Shown: positions 1-9,540 of the stretch, one piece after another
Numbering within the stretch: the first letter of the stretch is position 1
Layout: each line of letters begins with the position of its first letter
The notes under the pieces: model-generated
Told to the model about the DNA's origin: nothing
What the model saw: the letters and a program-made list of their open reading frames with translations, nothing else
Databases searched by the model: none
NCBI RefSeq assembly: GCF_002795245.1
Contig: NZ_PGVG01000006.1
Span: 155,687-219,686, forward strand
DNA length: 64,000 nt
Reading direction: 5' to 3'
DNA from: Bradyrhizobium forestalis
GTDB taxonomy: Bacteria > Pseudomonadota > Alphaproteobacteria > Rhizobiales > Xanthobacteraceae
Translations under genes and position numbers: made by a program

Positions 1-866
1 CCGAAGCCATCGCCGGCCCGATGGTCGACGTGCAGCTCGGCCCTGCCGGCGTGCAATGGTGCTCGAAGCCGCTGCTGGAGGCGGTGGCGGAAAACTCGGC
101 GCGGACCGGCCGGCGCATTCACATGCATCTCCTGGAGACCGTGTACCAGCGCGCCTGGGCCGACCAGCACTTTCCGGATATGGTGCGCTGGCTGCGTGAC
201 ATCGGCTTCCTCTCCGAGCGGCTGACGCTGGCGCACTGCATCCACGCCCGCCCGGACGAGCTCGAGATGATCGCGGCCCCCGGCGCACGCATCGTCACCA
301 ATTTCAGCTCGAATTTGCATCTGCGCTCAGGCCTCGCCCCGATCGCAGCCGCGCACAAATGCGGCTGTGCCATCGCGGTTGGCGTCGATGGCCTGGCGCT
401 GGATGAGGACGACGACATCCTGCGCGAGATGCGGCTGGTGCAGATGGTCCATGGCGGCCTGGGCTTCAAGGCAACATGGACGCCGGCCGAGATGTTTGCA
501 CTCGCCGTCCGCAACGGGCGCCGCGCCACCGGCGCGCCCGGGAGCGGCGAGCTCGTCGCCGGCAATCCCGCCGACTACGTCGTGATCGATCTCGACCGGC
601 TCGACCGCGACCGGATCATGCCCGTTGATCCCATGGCGTTGCTGTTCGCGCGCGGCAATGCGTCCCTGGTAAAGGAGGTCGTTGTCGCCGGCACGACGAT
701 CGCGCGGGACGGGGTTTGCGTGGGCGTCGACCTGCCGTCGATCGAGCGGGAGTTGCGGGCCATGTACCGCGCCAATGTCGGCAAGCTCGAAAGCTTCCAG
801 CTTATGTGGCAGCCCCTGTCGAAACGGCTGGGCGGCTGGTTCGAGCAGCAGTTGACCTGTCAATGA
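1..866 (+). CDS. Amidohydrolase (cytosine deaminase/TrzA-like), 5' end missing
   Basis: The reading frame is already open at the window edge (first full codon at base 3), so the N-terminus lies outside. The visible C-terminal part carries amidohydrolase-superfamily metal and catalytic motifs: HMHLLET, LAHCIH and VGVDGLALDEDDD (the usual Asp ligand region), then a C-terminal composite segment with GNPADYVVIDLD, typical of the deaminase/chlorohydrolase branch that hydrolyses C-N bonds on rings or amidines. The N-terminal HxH motif would be upstream. Substrate cannot be told; a cytosine/guanine-type or S-adenosylhomocysteine-type deaminase is plausible. An amino-acid-type ABC binding protein gene follows about 135 bases downstream, which may hint at a nitrogen-compound scavenging role (inference). 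Confidence 0.75.
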   Translation, partial: EAIAGPMVDVQLGPAGVQWCSKPLLEAVAENSARTGRRIHMHLLETVYQRAWADQHFPDMVRWLRDIGFLSERLTLAHCIHARPDELEMIAAPGARIVTNFSSNLHLRSGLAPIAAAHKCGCAIAVGVDGLALDEDDDILREMRLVQMVHGGLGFKATWTPAEMFALAVRNGRRATGAPGSGELVAGNPADYVVIDLDRLDRDRIMPVDPMALLFARGNASLVKEVVVAGTTIARDGVCVGVDLPSIERELRAMYRANVGKLESFQLMWQPLSKRLGGWFEQQLTCQ

Positions 867-1002
867 GGCGCCGAACGGCGTCGCGGCAGAATGTATATCA
901 AACAGCGATAGCTGGTAGACGCAGCCTCGTCTGGCGCTTGACTGACCTGTAGGCTATCAGCTCCTCGATAGCTCGACACCAATCCCCTTCGAGGAGCCCC
1001 TG

Positions 1003-1911
1003 ATGCGCCTACCCACCATTCTCCTGGCCGTGACATGTCTTGTCGGCGCAGCCTCAGCCGAAGACCTCACGGGCACGCTCCAGAAGATCAAGGAAACCAA
1101 GAAGATCACGTTGGGCTATCAGGAGGCCTCGGTCCCATTCAGTTATCTCGACGGCAACCAGAAGCCGGTCGGCTTCGCCATGGATATCTGCCTCAGGATC
1201 GTGGACGCGGTGAAGAAGCAGCTCAACATGCCCGACATTTCCGTCGAGACTCTCGCGGTGACGTCCTCGAACCGCATCCCGCTGATGGTCAACTCCACGC
1301 TCGACCTGCATTGCTCGGCGACCACCAACAACGCCGATCGCCAGAAGCAGGTCGCCTTCACCAACACGCATTTCCTCAGCGCGACGCGGTTCGCGGCCAA
1401 GAAGGCGGCGAAGATCGCCACCATCGCCGATCTCAAGGGCAAGGCGGTCACCGCGGTCGCCGGTTCGGTCAACCTGACGCAGCTCGCCAAGGTCAACACC
1501 GAGCGCAATCTCGGCATCAACATCATGCCGGCCAAGGACCAGGCCGAGGCCTTCCTGTTGCTGGAAACCGACCGTGCCCAGGCTTATGCACTCGACGACG
1601 TCCAGCTCGCCGTCGCGATCGCACGGTCGAAAGAGCCGCAAGCTTACATGATCAGCGAGGAAACGTTCTCCAAGCCCGAGCCCTACGGCATCATGCTGCG
1701 GCGAGAGGATGCGCCATTCAAGGCGCTCGCCGATCGCGCAACGGCGGAGCTTTATGCCAGCCCCGAGATCGAGGTGCTCTACAAGAAGTGGCTGCAATCG
1801 CCGACACCGCCGAACGGCCTCAACTACAACGTCCCGATGTCACCGGCCTTGCGCAACGCCTTCAAGAAGCCGAGCTCGAGCGCCGATCCGGACGTGTATG
1901 TGGCGAACTGA
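1003..1911 (+). CDS. Amino-acid ABC transporter periplasmic binding protein (GltI-like)
   Basis: 302 aa. A cleavable signal peptide is evident (MRLPTILLAVTCLVGAASA, cut before EDL). The mature protein follows the SBP_bac_3 pattern: an early strand 'KITLGYQEASVPFSYLD', then 'PVGFAMDICLRIVDAV', and 'STLDLHCSATTNNADRQK', close to glutamate/aspartate binding proteins. It would capture a polar amino acid in the periplasm and hand it to a permease. No permease or ATPase gene is adjacent: the next gene is convergent, so this is an orphan binding protein in this window. The start is supported by GAGGAG a few bases upstream of the ATG. Ligand is inferred from family resemblance only. Confidence 0.85.
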   Translation: MRLPTILLAVTCLVGAASAEDLTGTLQKIKETKKITLGYQEASVPFSYLDGNQKPVGFAMDICLRIVDAVKKQLNMPDISVETLAVTSSNRIPLMVNSTLDLHCSATTNNADRQKQVAFTNTHFLSATRFAAKKAAKIATIADLKGKAVTAVAGSVNLTQLAKVNTERNLGINIMPAKDQAEAFLLLETDRAQAYALDDVQLAVAIARSKEPQAYMISEETFSKPEPYGIMLRREDAPFKALADRATAELYASPEIEVLYKKWLQSPTPPNGLNYNVPMSPALRNAFKKPSSSADPDVYVAN

Positions 1912-1930
1912 TTGGGCTGCAAGTTACTGC

Positions 1931-2062
1931 GCCCTCTCCCCTTGTGGGAGAGGGCATCCCCGCTGGTCGACACGCATTCATAGGGGTGAGGGGTCTGTCT
2001 CCGCGGATAGAGACCCCTCATCCGGCGCTTCGCGCCACCTTCTCCCACAAGGGGAGAAGGGA
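1931..2062. repeat. Long intergenic inverted repeat between convergent genes
   Basis: Arms near 1932-1952 (CCCTCTCCCCTTGTGGGAGA) and 2041-2061 (TCTCCCACAAGGGGAGAAGG) are near-perfect reverse complements, and inner segments 'GGTGAGGGGTCT' and 'AGACCCCTCATCC' also pair. It can fold into one long hairpin and sits exactly between two convergent genes, so it may end transcription from both sides. The same design recurs at 19730-19890. Confidence 0.8.
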
Positions 2063-2106
2063 AGAACGGGCGTTGCTGTTGTCTCGCGAAACAGACGCCT
2101 GCGCAG

Positions 2107-3318
2107 CTAAGCGTTCGAATACTTCTTCAGCTCGAACCTTGCGATCTGGTTCCGGTGGACCTCGTCCGGCCCGTCGGCAAGACGCAGCAAACGCGCGGTG
2201 GCGTAGGCCTGGGTCAGTCCGAAATCGTTCGAGGTCCCGCCGCCGCCATGGGCCTGAATGGCCCAATCGATGATCTGGCAGGCCATGTTGGGCACGGCGA
2301 CCTTGATCATGGCGATCTCGGCCTTCGCGACCTTGTTGCCGACCGTGTCCATCGCATGGGCGGCATTCAGCGTCAGCAGCCGCGCCTGCTCGATCATGAT
2401 GCGGGCTTCAGCGATGCGCTCCTGCGTCACCGTCTGCTCCGAGACCGGCTTGCCGAAGGCAACCCGGCTGCGCACGCGGCGGCACATCTTCTCCAGCGTG
2501 CGCTCGGCAAGGCCGATCAGGCGCATGCAGTGATGGATGCGGCCGGGCCCGAGGCGGCCCTGCGCGATCTCGAAACCGCGGCCCTCGCCGAGCAGCATGT
2601 TCTCCTTGGGCACCCGGACATTGGTGAACACGACTTCGGAAGCGCGGTCGGGCACGCCGTAAAAGCCGAACACGGGCAGGGGACGCTTCACCTCGATGCC
2701 GGGCGTGTCCATCGGGACCAGGATCATGGATTGCTGCTTGTGCCGGTCCGGATTGTCCGGGTCGGTCTTGCCCATGAAGATGCAGATCTTGCAGCGCGGG
2801 TCGGTCGCGTTGGTCGTGTACCATTTGCGCCCGTTGATGAGGTAATGGTCGCCGTCGCGCACGATCGAGCTTTCGATGTTGGTCGCATCGGATGATGCGA
2901 CCGCCGGCTCGGTCATGGCGAAGCAGGAGCGGATTTCGCCTGCAAGCAGTGGCTTCAGCCAGCGCTCCTTGTCCTTCTCCGTGCCGTAGCGCTCCAGCAC
3001 CTCCATGTTGCCGGTGTCGGGCGCCGAGCAGTTGAACACCTCCGGCGCGAGATGCGAGCGGCCCATGACCTCGCAAAGCGGGGCATATTCGAGGTTGGTG
3101 AGACCCGCGCCGTGACTGCTCTCGGGCAGAAACAGATTCCAGAGCTCCTCGGCGCGCGCCAGCGGCTTCAGCTCCTCGATGACCGGATAGACCTTCCACG
3201 GCCCGAGCTCTTCGGCTTCGCGATAGAAGCGCTCCTCGTTCGGATAGATGTGCCGGTCCATGAAGCTTTCGAGCCTGCGCTTGAGCTCGACGACTTTGGG
3301 TGACATCGGGTAGAGCAT
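2107..3318 (-). CDS. Acyl-CoA dehydrogenase family protein
   Basis: 403 aa, normal length for the family. It has the helical N-terminal domain, the FAD/substrate strand region '[20 protein letters not shown]' and '[14 protein letters not shown]', and the C-terminal four-helix domain with '[27 protein letters not shown]' and '[16 protein letters not shown]'. These resemble the longer-chain or ACAD10/11-like branch, so it probably catalyses FAD-dependent alpha,beta-dehydrogenation of an acyl-CoA in the cytoplasm. AAGGAG lies 8 bases before the chosen ATG. The gene lies 29 bases after the GH172-like gene on the same strand and about 1.2 kb from an acyl-CoA ligase gene also on that strand, suggesting a shared transcript for activation and oxidation of a carboxylic acid (inference). 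Confidence 0.9.
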   Translation of the reverse strand: MLYPMSPKVVELKRRLESFMDRHIYPNEERFYREAEELGPWKVYPVIEELKPLARAEELWNLFLPESSHGAGLTNLEYAPLCEVMGRSHLAPEVFNCSAPDTGNMEVLERYGTEKDKERWLKPLLAGEIRSCFAMTEPAVASSDATNIESSIVRDGDHYLINGRKWYTTNATDPRCKICIFMGKTDPDNPDRHKQQSMILVPMDTPGIEVKRPLPVFGFYGVPDRASEVVFTNVRVPKENMLLGEGRGFEIAQGRLGPGRIHHCMRLIGLAERTLEKMCRRVRSRVAFGKPVSEQTVTQERIAEARIMIEQARLLTLNAAHAMDTVGNKVAKAEIAMIKVAVPNMACQIIDWAIQAHGGGGTSNDFGLTQAYATARLLRLADGPDEVHRNQIARFELKKYSNA

Positions 3319-3347
3319 CTCGGGTCTCCTTGATCGGTGGACGGCAG

Positions 3348-4466
3348 CTAGCCAATTTCGAGGTAGTCCGGATCAGGCAGCTTGGGGAAAGGCGCGGTCG
3401 GCAGCGTCTGGTACCAGAACGCGACGGAGGCGATGTCGTCCTGCAACGGAAGATACTTCGCCTCCTTGACGCCCGGCAGCCAGCCGAGCGCCTGGATCGT
3501 CACGCGGAGGTCCGAGCGGAAGCGTATGGGATCCGGGATGTGCCAGCGGTATAGACTGAAGCGTTGCTGCGATTTGTAGACACCATCGGGACGGATCACC
3601 TGCGGCAGGCCGGAATACGGCGTGGTGAATTCCTGGTAGCGCGATTGCTGCGCCGGCCCCTGACCCGAATGGGCGACGTAGGGATCGAAATTGTACGCGC
3701 CGCAGAAATAGTCCTCGGTGCCGGTGCCGCAGATGGTCGGGAATTCGCCGTCGCCGTCGATGAAGAACTTGATCTCGCCTTCGCCCCACCAGCCGTTGTT
3801 GTTGACGCCCCAGGCCATGTAGGTGCCGACGTAATGGCCGGCGCCGGTGATGCCGTCGAGGATGGTGTACACCTCTTTGTAAGGCAGCGGATTGGTACGG
3901 CGGAATTGTGCGTGGAAATAGGCGCAATCCTCGGGCACGTCGGTCAGCGCATAATTGATCTGGTAGTAGACCGTGAGCTGCTCCTCGCTGCGGTTCTCCA
4001 GCGTGAAGCGCGCGCGCTTGCGGAACGGCATTTCCCAATAGCAGTTGAAGGCGCGGCCGGGATTGACGCAGACCGCGAGTGAGGACACCTGCGCGAACTC
4101 CTCCCACCCGCAGGCGAAGAAGTCGCCGGCCGGACATTCGACGCTCGGCTGCTGCTGGTCATCCCAGTAGACGCGCAGGATCGCGTGACGCAGCCGCCCG
4201 CGCGCCAGCGTCATCCAGACCTGCTGGATCGCGCCTTGGCCCTGGATGTCGGCGAGCGTGAAGATCGCGCCGGGCTCGATGACGACGTAAGGAGAGACCT
4301 TCCAGCCCCGGCCGAGATCGCGGGCCTGATGTGCGGCGGGGCCATCGACGGACATGCCGCCTTTGCCCTTCTCTCCGGTGAAGTTCTCCGGACTGATCGA
4401 GCGCGTCAGCGCATTCGACAGGCGCGACAGATTGCCGAGATGCATGCCCAATCCGGAAAACGTCAT
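3348..4466 (-). CDS. DUF2961 / glycoside hydrolase family GH172-like protein
   Basis: 372 aa, close to the usual length of DUF2961 proteins, a family reclassified as GH172 after alpha-D-fructofuranosidase/difructose-anhydride and arabinofuranosidase activities were shown for members. The N-terminal half is a beta-sandwich ('[13 protein letters not shown]', '[18 protein letters not shown]'), and the conserved core contains '[14 protein letters not shown]' and '[14 protein letters not shown]'. Glu231 and Glu251 sit where the family's catalytic pair is expected (about 20 residues apart). No signal peptide is visible, so a cytoplasmic enzyme is implied. GAGGA precedes the start. It lies between acyl-CoA dehydrogenase and acyl-CoA ligase genes, an odd setting for a glycosidase. 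Family call is firm; the substrate is unknown. Confidence 0.85.
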   Translation of the reverse strand: MTFSGLGMHLGNLSRLSNALTRSISPENFTGEKGKGGMSVDGPAAHQARDLGRGWKVSPYVVIEPGAIFTLADIQGQGAIQQVWMTLARGRLRHAILRVYWDDQQQPSVECPAGDFFACGWEEFAQVSSLAVCVNPGRAFNCYWEMPFRKRARFTLENRSEEQLTVYYQINYALTDVPEDCAYFHAQFRRTNPLPYKEVYTILDGITGAGHYVGTYMAWGVNNNGWWGEGEIKFFIDGDGEFPTICGTGTEDYFCGAYNFDPYVAHSGQGPAQQSRYQEFTTPYSGLPQVIRPDGVYKSQQRFSLYRWHIPDPIRFRSDLRVTIQALGWLPGVKEAKYLPLQDDIASVAFWYQTLPTAPFPKLPDPDYLEIG

Positions 4467-4568
4467 GATGTCCTCGATCCAAGGTGAGCGAGGCCTCGAT
4501 ATATCGCCCCTCGATCTACCAAAAGATGAAGACCGCGCACGGAATTGTCCGCACGCGATCGGACGTCG

Positions 4569-6194
4569 TCATGCGACGCGATACTCCTTGAATCTCTCGC
4601 GCAGCGCCGACTTCAGCACCTTGCCGGTGCCGGTCATCGGGAATTCCTCGAGGAATTCGACGGCGTCAGGCATCCACCAGCTCGCAATCTTCGGGCGCAT
4701 GTGCTCGAGCAGGGTCTTGCCGTCCACGGTCGCGCCCTTCTTGCGAACGACGAGGAGGAGGGGGCGCTCCTGCCATTTCTCGTGGCTGATCGCGACCACA
4801 GCAGCTTGCAGCACATCGGGATGCGACAAGGCGATGTCCTCGAGCTGGATCGAGGAGATCCACTCGCCGCCGGACTTGATCACGTCCTTGGAGCGGTCGG
4901 TCAGCGTGACGTGGCCCTGGCCGTCAATCACGGCCATGTCGCCGGTGATCAGCCAGCCGTCGCGGTCGAGGCCCTCGTCGAGCTTCATGTAGCCGGAGGC
5001 GACCCAGGGGCCACGGGCGCGCAGATGACCGACGGTCTTGCCGTCGCGCGGCAGCTCAACGCCGGCGTCGTCGACGATGCGCAAAGCGGTGCCGAAACAG
5101 GCGCGGCCCGAGACCTGGCGCCGGTCGAATTTCTCCTTCTCGCTGAGGTGCTCCGAGCCGGGCCGCAAGCCCGGCATCGAGCAGCCCAAGGCCTCGGTCA
5201 TGCCCCAGGCCTGGATATAGTCGATGCCATACTCGCGCTTGAGCTTCTCGACCATCGCGCGCGGCGGAGCCGAGCCGGACGACAGCGTTGCGCGTAGCGT
5301 CGAGAATTTGTTGCCGGTGCGGCCGAGCCAATCGAGCAGGATCAGCCAGAAGCTCGGCACGCCGGCCGAGAGCGTCACCTTCTCGCCTTCGAGCAATTCA
5401 TAGAGCTTGTCCGGCTCGTAATTGCGGCCGGGCAGCACCAGCTTCGACCCAGTGTAGGGGGCGCTGAACGGCATGTTCCAGCCATTGCCGTGAAACAGCG
5501 GCGCCATCGGCATCATCACCTCGCGCACGCCTTCGACATGGCCCGGCAGGAAGTCGAAGCTGCAGCAGGTCATGGTCTGCAGGATCGCGGCGCGGTGCGA
5601 GTAGATCACGCCCTTGGGATTGCCCGTCGTTCCCGAAGTGTAGCAGATCGTCGAGGCGGATTTCTCGTCGAACTCCGGCCAGGCAAAGCCGGCGTCGTTC
5701 TCCTTCTCCAGAAGCTCCTCGTAACAATGCACGTTCGCAAGTTTCGTCTCGGGCATCCGCTCGCGCGAGGACATCACGACATAGGCCTCGATTGCCTTGA
5801 GCTGCGGCGCGATGGCCTCGACGATCGGCAGCGTGGCACGGTCGATGAACAGCAGTCGATCTTCGGCATGGTTGATGATGTAGATGAGCTGCTCGGGAAA
5901 CAGCCGCGGATTGACGGTGTGCAGGACGTAGCCCATTCCCGGCGCGGCGTAGAACATCTCGAAATGACGATGCGTATTCCAGGCCAGCGTGCCGACGCGG
6001 TCGCCGGGATTCATGCCGAGCCGCTTCAACGCCAACGCCATGCGCTTGATGCGTGGATGTGCGTCCGCGTAGGTGTAGCGATGGATGTCACCCTCGATCT
6101 CGCGCGCGACGATCTCGGCCTCGCCGTGATAGTCGGCCGCATACTGGATCAAGCCGCTGATCAGAAGCGGCATGTCCATCATCAATCCCTGCAT
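4569..6194 (-). CDS. AMP-forming acyl-CoA ligase (medium/long-chain fatty acid or DmdB-like)
   Basis: 541 aa. The ANL superfamily signature is clear: P-loop-like 'STICYTSGTTGNPKGVIYSHRA', A5 region 'YIQAWGMTEALG', the hinge 'GWLITGDMAVIDGQGHVTLTDRSKDVIKSGGEWIS' and the C-terminal lysine segment 'FPMTGTGKVLKSALRERF'. It would activate a carboxylic acid with ATP and CoA. The sequence is closest in feel to AlkK/DmdB-type ligases (medium-chain or methylthiopropionate), but the substrate is not determined. The start is backed by GGAGGAGATC directly before the ATG. Same strand as the GH172-like and acyl-CoA dehydrogenase genes (about 100 bases to the first), and divergent from the monooxygenase gene across about 180 bases. 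Confidence 0.9.
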   Translation of the reverse strand: MQGLMMDMPLLISGLIQYAADYHGEAEIVAREIEGDIHRYTYADAHPRIKRMALALKRLGMNPGDRVGTLAWNTHRHFEMFYAAPGMGYVLHTVNPRLFPEQLIYIINHAEDRLLFIDRATLPIVEAIAPQLKAIEAYVVMSSRERMPETKLANVHCYEELLEKENDAGFAWPEFDEKSASTICYTSGTTGNPKGVIYSHRAAILQTMTCCSFDFLPGHVEGVREVMMPMAPLFHGNGWNMPFSAPYTGSKLVLPGRNYEPDKLYELLEGEKVTLSAGVPSFWLILLDWLGRTGNKFSTLRATLSSGSAPPRAMVEKLKREYGIDYIQAWGMTEALGCSMPGLRPGSEHLSEKEKFDRRQVSGRACFGTALRIVDDAGVELPRDGKTVGHLRARGPWVASGYMKLDEGLDRDGWLITGDMAVIDGQGHVTLTDRSKDVIKSGGEWISSIQLEDIALSHPDVLQAAVVAISHEKWQERPLLLVVRKKGATVDGKTLLEHMRPKIASWWMPDAVEFLEEFPMTGTGKVLKSALRERFKEYRVA

Positions 6195-6371
6195 GATCTC
6201 CTCCAGTTGCCGCGTCGTTGCGTGGCGTAGGCCTTTGATTTGCGCGGAAGGTTAGCGGAACGTCACGCAGCGTTCACGCAAAAAACAACGAGCGTGATTG
6301 CATGCGCCACTTTTTCAGGGCTAACGTGAGGTAAGCTGCCGGTGAAGCAGCGTTCGCGGTGGAGGAGATGG

Positions 6372-8225
6372 ATGTCAGCGGAAAGACACAAGACCGGCAC
6401 AACCGGCGCATCTATGGTCGATGTTTCCGCTCTCCGTGCCCGCTATCGCGACGAGCGCGATCGTCGTCTGCGCGCCGAGGGCAAGGCGCAGTACGTCGAG
6501 GTCACGGGCGAATTCGGCCGCTATCTCGACGATCCCTGGGCCGATCCCGGATTTGCGCGCGCAGCCGTCAGCGAAGCGACCGAAGTGCTCATCGTCGGCG
6601 GCGGCTTCGGCGGTCTGTTGTGTGGCGCGCGGTTGCGCGAGGCCGGCATCGAGGATTTTCGTGTCGTGGAAAAGGCCGCAGATTTCGGCGGCACCTGGTA
6701 CTGGAATCGTTATCCCGGTGCCGCCTGCGATACCGAGAGCTATATCTATCTGCCGCTCCTGGAGGAGACTGGCTACATGCCGGTGCGCAAATACGCCCGG
6801 GCGCCGGAGATCTACGAGCACTCGCGCCGCATCGGCCGTCATTTCGGGCTCTACGAGCGCGCGCTGTTTCAGACCGTCATCTCGCGGATGACTTGGCAGG
6901 AGCAGGAGGCGCGTTGGCTGGTCGAGACCGATCGGGGCGACCGCATCCGTGCACGCTTCGTCATTCTTGCCGGTGGTCCGCTGAGCCGTCCGAAGCTGCC
7001 GGGCATTCCCGGCATCGAGACGTTCAAGGGGCACAGCTTCCACACCAGTCGTTGGGACTACGGCTACACCGGCGGCAATGCGGACGGTGGTCTGACCGGT
7101 CTTGCCGACAAGCGCGTCGGCATCATCGGTACCGGCGCGACCGCCGTGCAATGCGTGCCGCATCTCGGTCGTTCGGCGAAGGAGCTCTATGTCTTCCAGC
7201 GCACGCCGTCCGCGATCGGCGTTCGCGACGACCGGCCAACGGATCAGGCCTGGGCGCAGAGCCTCAAGCCAGGTTGGCAGCGCGAGCGCATGGACAATTT
7301 CACGTCGGTGATTTCAGGCGAGCCGTTCGAGCAGGATCTGGTGCAGGACGGCTGGACCGGCCTGCTCGGCGAGATCCTGCTGGCGCCGCGACGCCAGCCG
7401 CAGCCGGTGACCTCATTGGAGGAGGCGCTGAAGGTGATCGAGCAGGCCGACTACCGCAAGATGGAGGAGATCCGCGCCCGCGTCGACGCGGTGGTCAACG
7501 ACGAGGCGACCGCTTCTGCGCTGAAGCCCTGGTACAAGGCGTTCTGCAAGCGGCCGTGCTTCCACGACGAATATCTCGATACGTTCAATCGTCCCAACGT
7601 GCATCTCGTGGATACCGGAGGGCAGGGTGTCGAACGCGTCACCGACAATGCCGTCGTCGTCGACGGCAACGCCTACGAGCTCGATTGCCTGATCTATGCC
7701 AGCGGTTTTGAGGTCGGCACCGATTACGCGCGCCGCATGGGATTCGAGGTCCATGGCCGCGACGGCATGAGCCTGTCCGAGCGCTGGCGCGACGGCGTCA
7801 AAACGCTGCACGGCTTCTACAGTCGCGGCTTCCCGAATTGCTTCCTGATCGTCACGGTGCAGGCCGGCCAGAGCGCCAACTTCCCGCACATCATCGACGA
7901 GCAGTCGCGGCACATCGCCTATGTCATCAAGGAGGCCCGAGAGCGCAAGGCACGCACCCTGGAGCCGACGCTTGCCGCCGAGAACGCCTGGGTCGACGAG
8001 GTCGTCAAGGCCGCGCTCGGCCGGCAGACCTATCTCGCCGAATGTACGCCGGGCTACTACAACAACGAAGGCGTGTTCGATCCGATCGCGGCAAGAAACA
8101 GCCAATATTGGCGCGGGCCGGTGGCATTCCTGCGGCTGCTCGACAAATGGCGCAAGGAAGACAATCTGGATGGCCTCGAATTGTCCTATCATCAGGCCAT
8201 GGAGTCGGCGCGTTCCACCGGGTAA
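6372..8225 (+). CDS. Flavin-containing Baeyer-Villiger-type monooxygenase
   Basis: 617 aa from the ATG at 6372, chosen because GGAGGAG lies just before it; an in-frame ATG at 6342 lacks such a site. Class B flavoprotein hallmarks are in order: FAD Rossmann motif GGGFGG (residues 76-81), '[12 protein letters not shown]' (105-116), the Baeyer-Villiger fingerprint [12 protein letters not shown] (218-229) and a second, NADPH-binding, Rossmann motif [11 protein letters not shown] (250-260). The N-terminal extension (about 70 residues) is typical of the cyclododecanone/phenylacetone-type and steroid-type enzymes. It would insert oxygen next to a ketone or oxidise a heteroatom using NADPH and O2. 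Divergent acyl-CoA ligase and dehydrogenase genes fit a pathway in which a ketone is converted to an ester and then to an acid (inference). Confidence 0.9.
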   Translation: MSAERHKTGTTGASMVDVSALRARYRDERDRRLRAEGKAQYVEVTGEFGRYLDDPWADPGFARAAVSEATEVLIVGGGFGGLLCGARLREAGIEDFRVVEKAADFGGTWYWNRYPGAACDTESYIYLPLLEETGYMPVRKYARAPEIYEHSRRIGRHFGLYERALFQTVISRMTWQEQEARWLVETDRGDRIRARFVILAGGPLSRPKLPGIPGIETFKGHSFHTSRWDYGYTGGNADGGLTGLADKRVGIIGTGATAVQCVPHLGRSAKELYVFQRTPSAIGVRDDRPTDQAWAQSLKPGWQRERMDNFTSVISGEPFEQDLVQDGWTGLLGEILLAPRRQPQPVTSLEEALKVIEQADYRKMEEIRARVDAVVNDEATASALKPWYKAFCKRPCFHDEYLDTFNRPNVHLVDTGGQGVERVTDNAVVVDGNAYELDCLIYASGFEVGTDYARRMGFEVHGRDGMSLSERWRDGVKTLHGFYSRGFPNCFLIVTVQAGQSANFPHIIDEQSRHIAYVIKEARERKARTLEPTLAAENAWVDEVVKAALGRQTYLAECTPGYYNNEGVFDPIAARNSQYWRGPVAFLRLLDKWRKEDNLDGLELSYHQAMESARSTG

Positions 8226-8263
8226 GATCGCGCCGCCGAACGGTACAGGACAGGAGGTTGGGT

Positions 8264-9082
8264 ATGATCAGGGGCAGGGCTGTTGCGGGAGCGGTTTTTA
8301 GCGCAATGACGCTGCTCGGTTGCCTGGCATCCTCCGCGGAGGCCGCGCAATGCGGCAGCTCGCCGGCCGGCTTCGAGGCCTGGAAGCGCGAGTTCAGCGC
8401 GGAGGCGCAGGGCAAGGGCATCGGGCCCACCGCACTGTCGGCGCTGATGCAGGCCAATTACGCCAGCGCCACCATCGCGGCCGACCGCGGCCAGCGCAGC
8501 TTTTCGCTGACGCTGGACCAGTTCCTGGCCAAGCGTGGCGCCACCACCATCGTCGCCAAGGGCCGGCAGCTCAAGCAGTCGCAGGCCGCCTTGTTCGCCT
8601 CGATCCAGCAGCGCTATGGTGTCCCGCCCGGGCCGCTGATCGCGATCTGGGGCATGGAGACCGGCTTCGGCAGTCAGCGCGGCAACCAGAATATGCTGTC
8701 GTCGATCGCGACCCTCGCGTATGATTGTCGCCGTCCCGAATTCTTTACCGACCAGCTCTACGCCGCCTTGAAGCTGATCGACCGCGGCACGCTGTCGGGA
8801 TCGACTCGCGGCTCCATGCATGGCGAGGTCGGCCAGACCCAGTTCATGCCCAAGAACATTTTGGCCTACGGCACCGGCAATCTCGAAGTTGCTGCGAATG
8901 CGCTAAACTCGACGGCGAATTTCCTCAAAGCCCATGGCTGGCGCGCGGGAGCCGGATACCAGCCGGGCGAGCCGAATTTCGCTGCGATCGAGGCTTGGAA
9001 TGCCGCAGGCGTCTATCAGAAGGCGATCGCGCTGATGGGCCGACAGATCGACGAGGGAGGAGGCGCCGCGGCCTCGCGCTAA
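8264..9082 (+). CDS. MltB-type lytic murein transglycosylase (GH103)
   Basis: 272 aa with an N-terminal signal sequence ending around LLGCLASSAEAA; 'LLGC' could act as a lipobox, so it may be a lipoprotein or be cut at AEA-A by signal peptidase I. The catalytic motif IWGMETGFG puts the general acid at Glu132, and 'GSMHGEVGQTQFMPKNILAYGTG' and 'NSTANFLKAHGW' are standard for MltB/SltB proteins, which cleave peptidoglycan to 1,6-anhydromuropeptides in the periplasm. There is no peptidoglycan-binding domain at the C-terminus, so this is the short form. CAGGAGG precedes the ATG; the gene follows the monooxygenase gene by 38 bases and may be read with it. Confidence 0.9.
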   Translation: MIRGRAVAGAVFSAMTLLGCLASSAEAAQCGSSPAGFEAWKREFSAEAQGKGIGPTALSALMQANYASATIAADRGQRSFSLTLDQFLAKRGATTIVAKGRQLKQSQAALFASIQQRYGVPPGPLIAIWGMETGFGSQRGNQNMLSSIATLAYDCRRPEFFTDQLYAALKLIDRGTLSGSTRGSMHGEVGQTQFMPKNILAYGTGNLEVAANALNSTANFLKAHGWRAGAGYQPGEPNFAAIEAWNAAGVYQKAIALMGRQIDEGGGAAASR

Positions 9083-9152
9083 AGCATGATCCGGACCCGA
9101 AGGGCCGCGTTAGCAAAAAAGGTTTGCAGCGGTCTTCCGAAAAGATCATGCT
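9083..9152. repeat. Rhizobial intergenic palindrome (AGCATGATC...GATCATGCT)
   Basis: Ends are AGCATGATCC at 9083 and GATCATGCT ending at 9152, perfectly complementary at the tips, with a 'GGTCTTCCGAAAA' inner segment commonly seen in such elements of Bradyrhizobium and relatives. It starts at the last base pairs of the transglycosylase stop codon region, so it is part of that gene's 3' untranslated region. Confidence 0.75.
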
Positions 9153-9167
9153 GAAACAATAGCCTAA

Positions 9168-9192
9168 AGCGCGATGACGATCTCATCGCGCT
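9168..9192. terminator. Hairpin after transglycosylase gene
   Basis: Perfect 10-bp stem AGCGCGATGA / TCATCGCGCT with loop CGATC. It lacks a clear U-run on either side, so it may stabilise a 3' end or act only as a partial terminator. Confidence 0.6.
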
Positions 9193-9306
9193 AGAGGCTG
9201 CTCAGCAAGGCGTGATGCGCCGGCGCGAGAAAGTTGTTGCCATCGGGAACCGACGGCATGAGGTTTGCTTTGATCAAGTTCAGGGCTGGGCATGAGGAGA
9301 CTCAAC

Positions 9307-9528
9307 ATGGCTACCCAGATCGTGATGGACCAGACGGGCGATACGCGCCACGAGTTTGATCCTGGCAATGCCGAAGCGCTGGCGCGAGCCGAACGGCGCT
9401 TTCGGGAGCTGACCGGAGCCGGCTTCACCGCGGCTCTTCGAACCGGGCCCGGCGAAGTCACCCGCATCAGATCGTTCGATCCGACCGCGCAGGAAACGTT
9501 GTTCTTTCCCCGCCTGGTCGGCGGCTGA
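9307..9528 (+). CDS. Small unknown protein, 73 aa, C-terminal Gly-Gly
   Basis: Not recognised. The ATG at 9307 is preceded by GAGGAG with a 7-base spacer, a better start than the in-frame ATG at 9292. The protein reads as strand (TQIVMDQTGD), helix (NAEALARAERRFRELTGAG), strand (FTAALRTG), then 'TRIRSFDPTAQETLFFPRLVGG' with the stop codon right after Gly-Gly. No signal peptide, membrane segment or cysteine. The following 140-aa unknown gene starts 12 bases later on the same strand, so the two form a pair. The exposed diglycine end is reminiscent of ubiquitin-like modifiers or MoaD/ThiS carriers but no sequence evidence beyond this supports such a role. Confidence 0.7.
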   Translation: MATQIVMDQTGDTRHEFDPGNAEALARAERRFRELTGAGFTAALRTGPGEVTRIRSFDPTAQETLFFPRLVGG

Positions 9529-9540
9529 TCTGAGCTGCCC

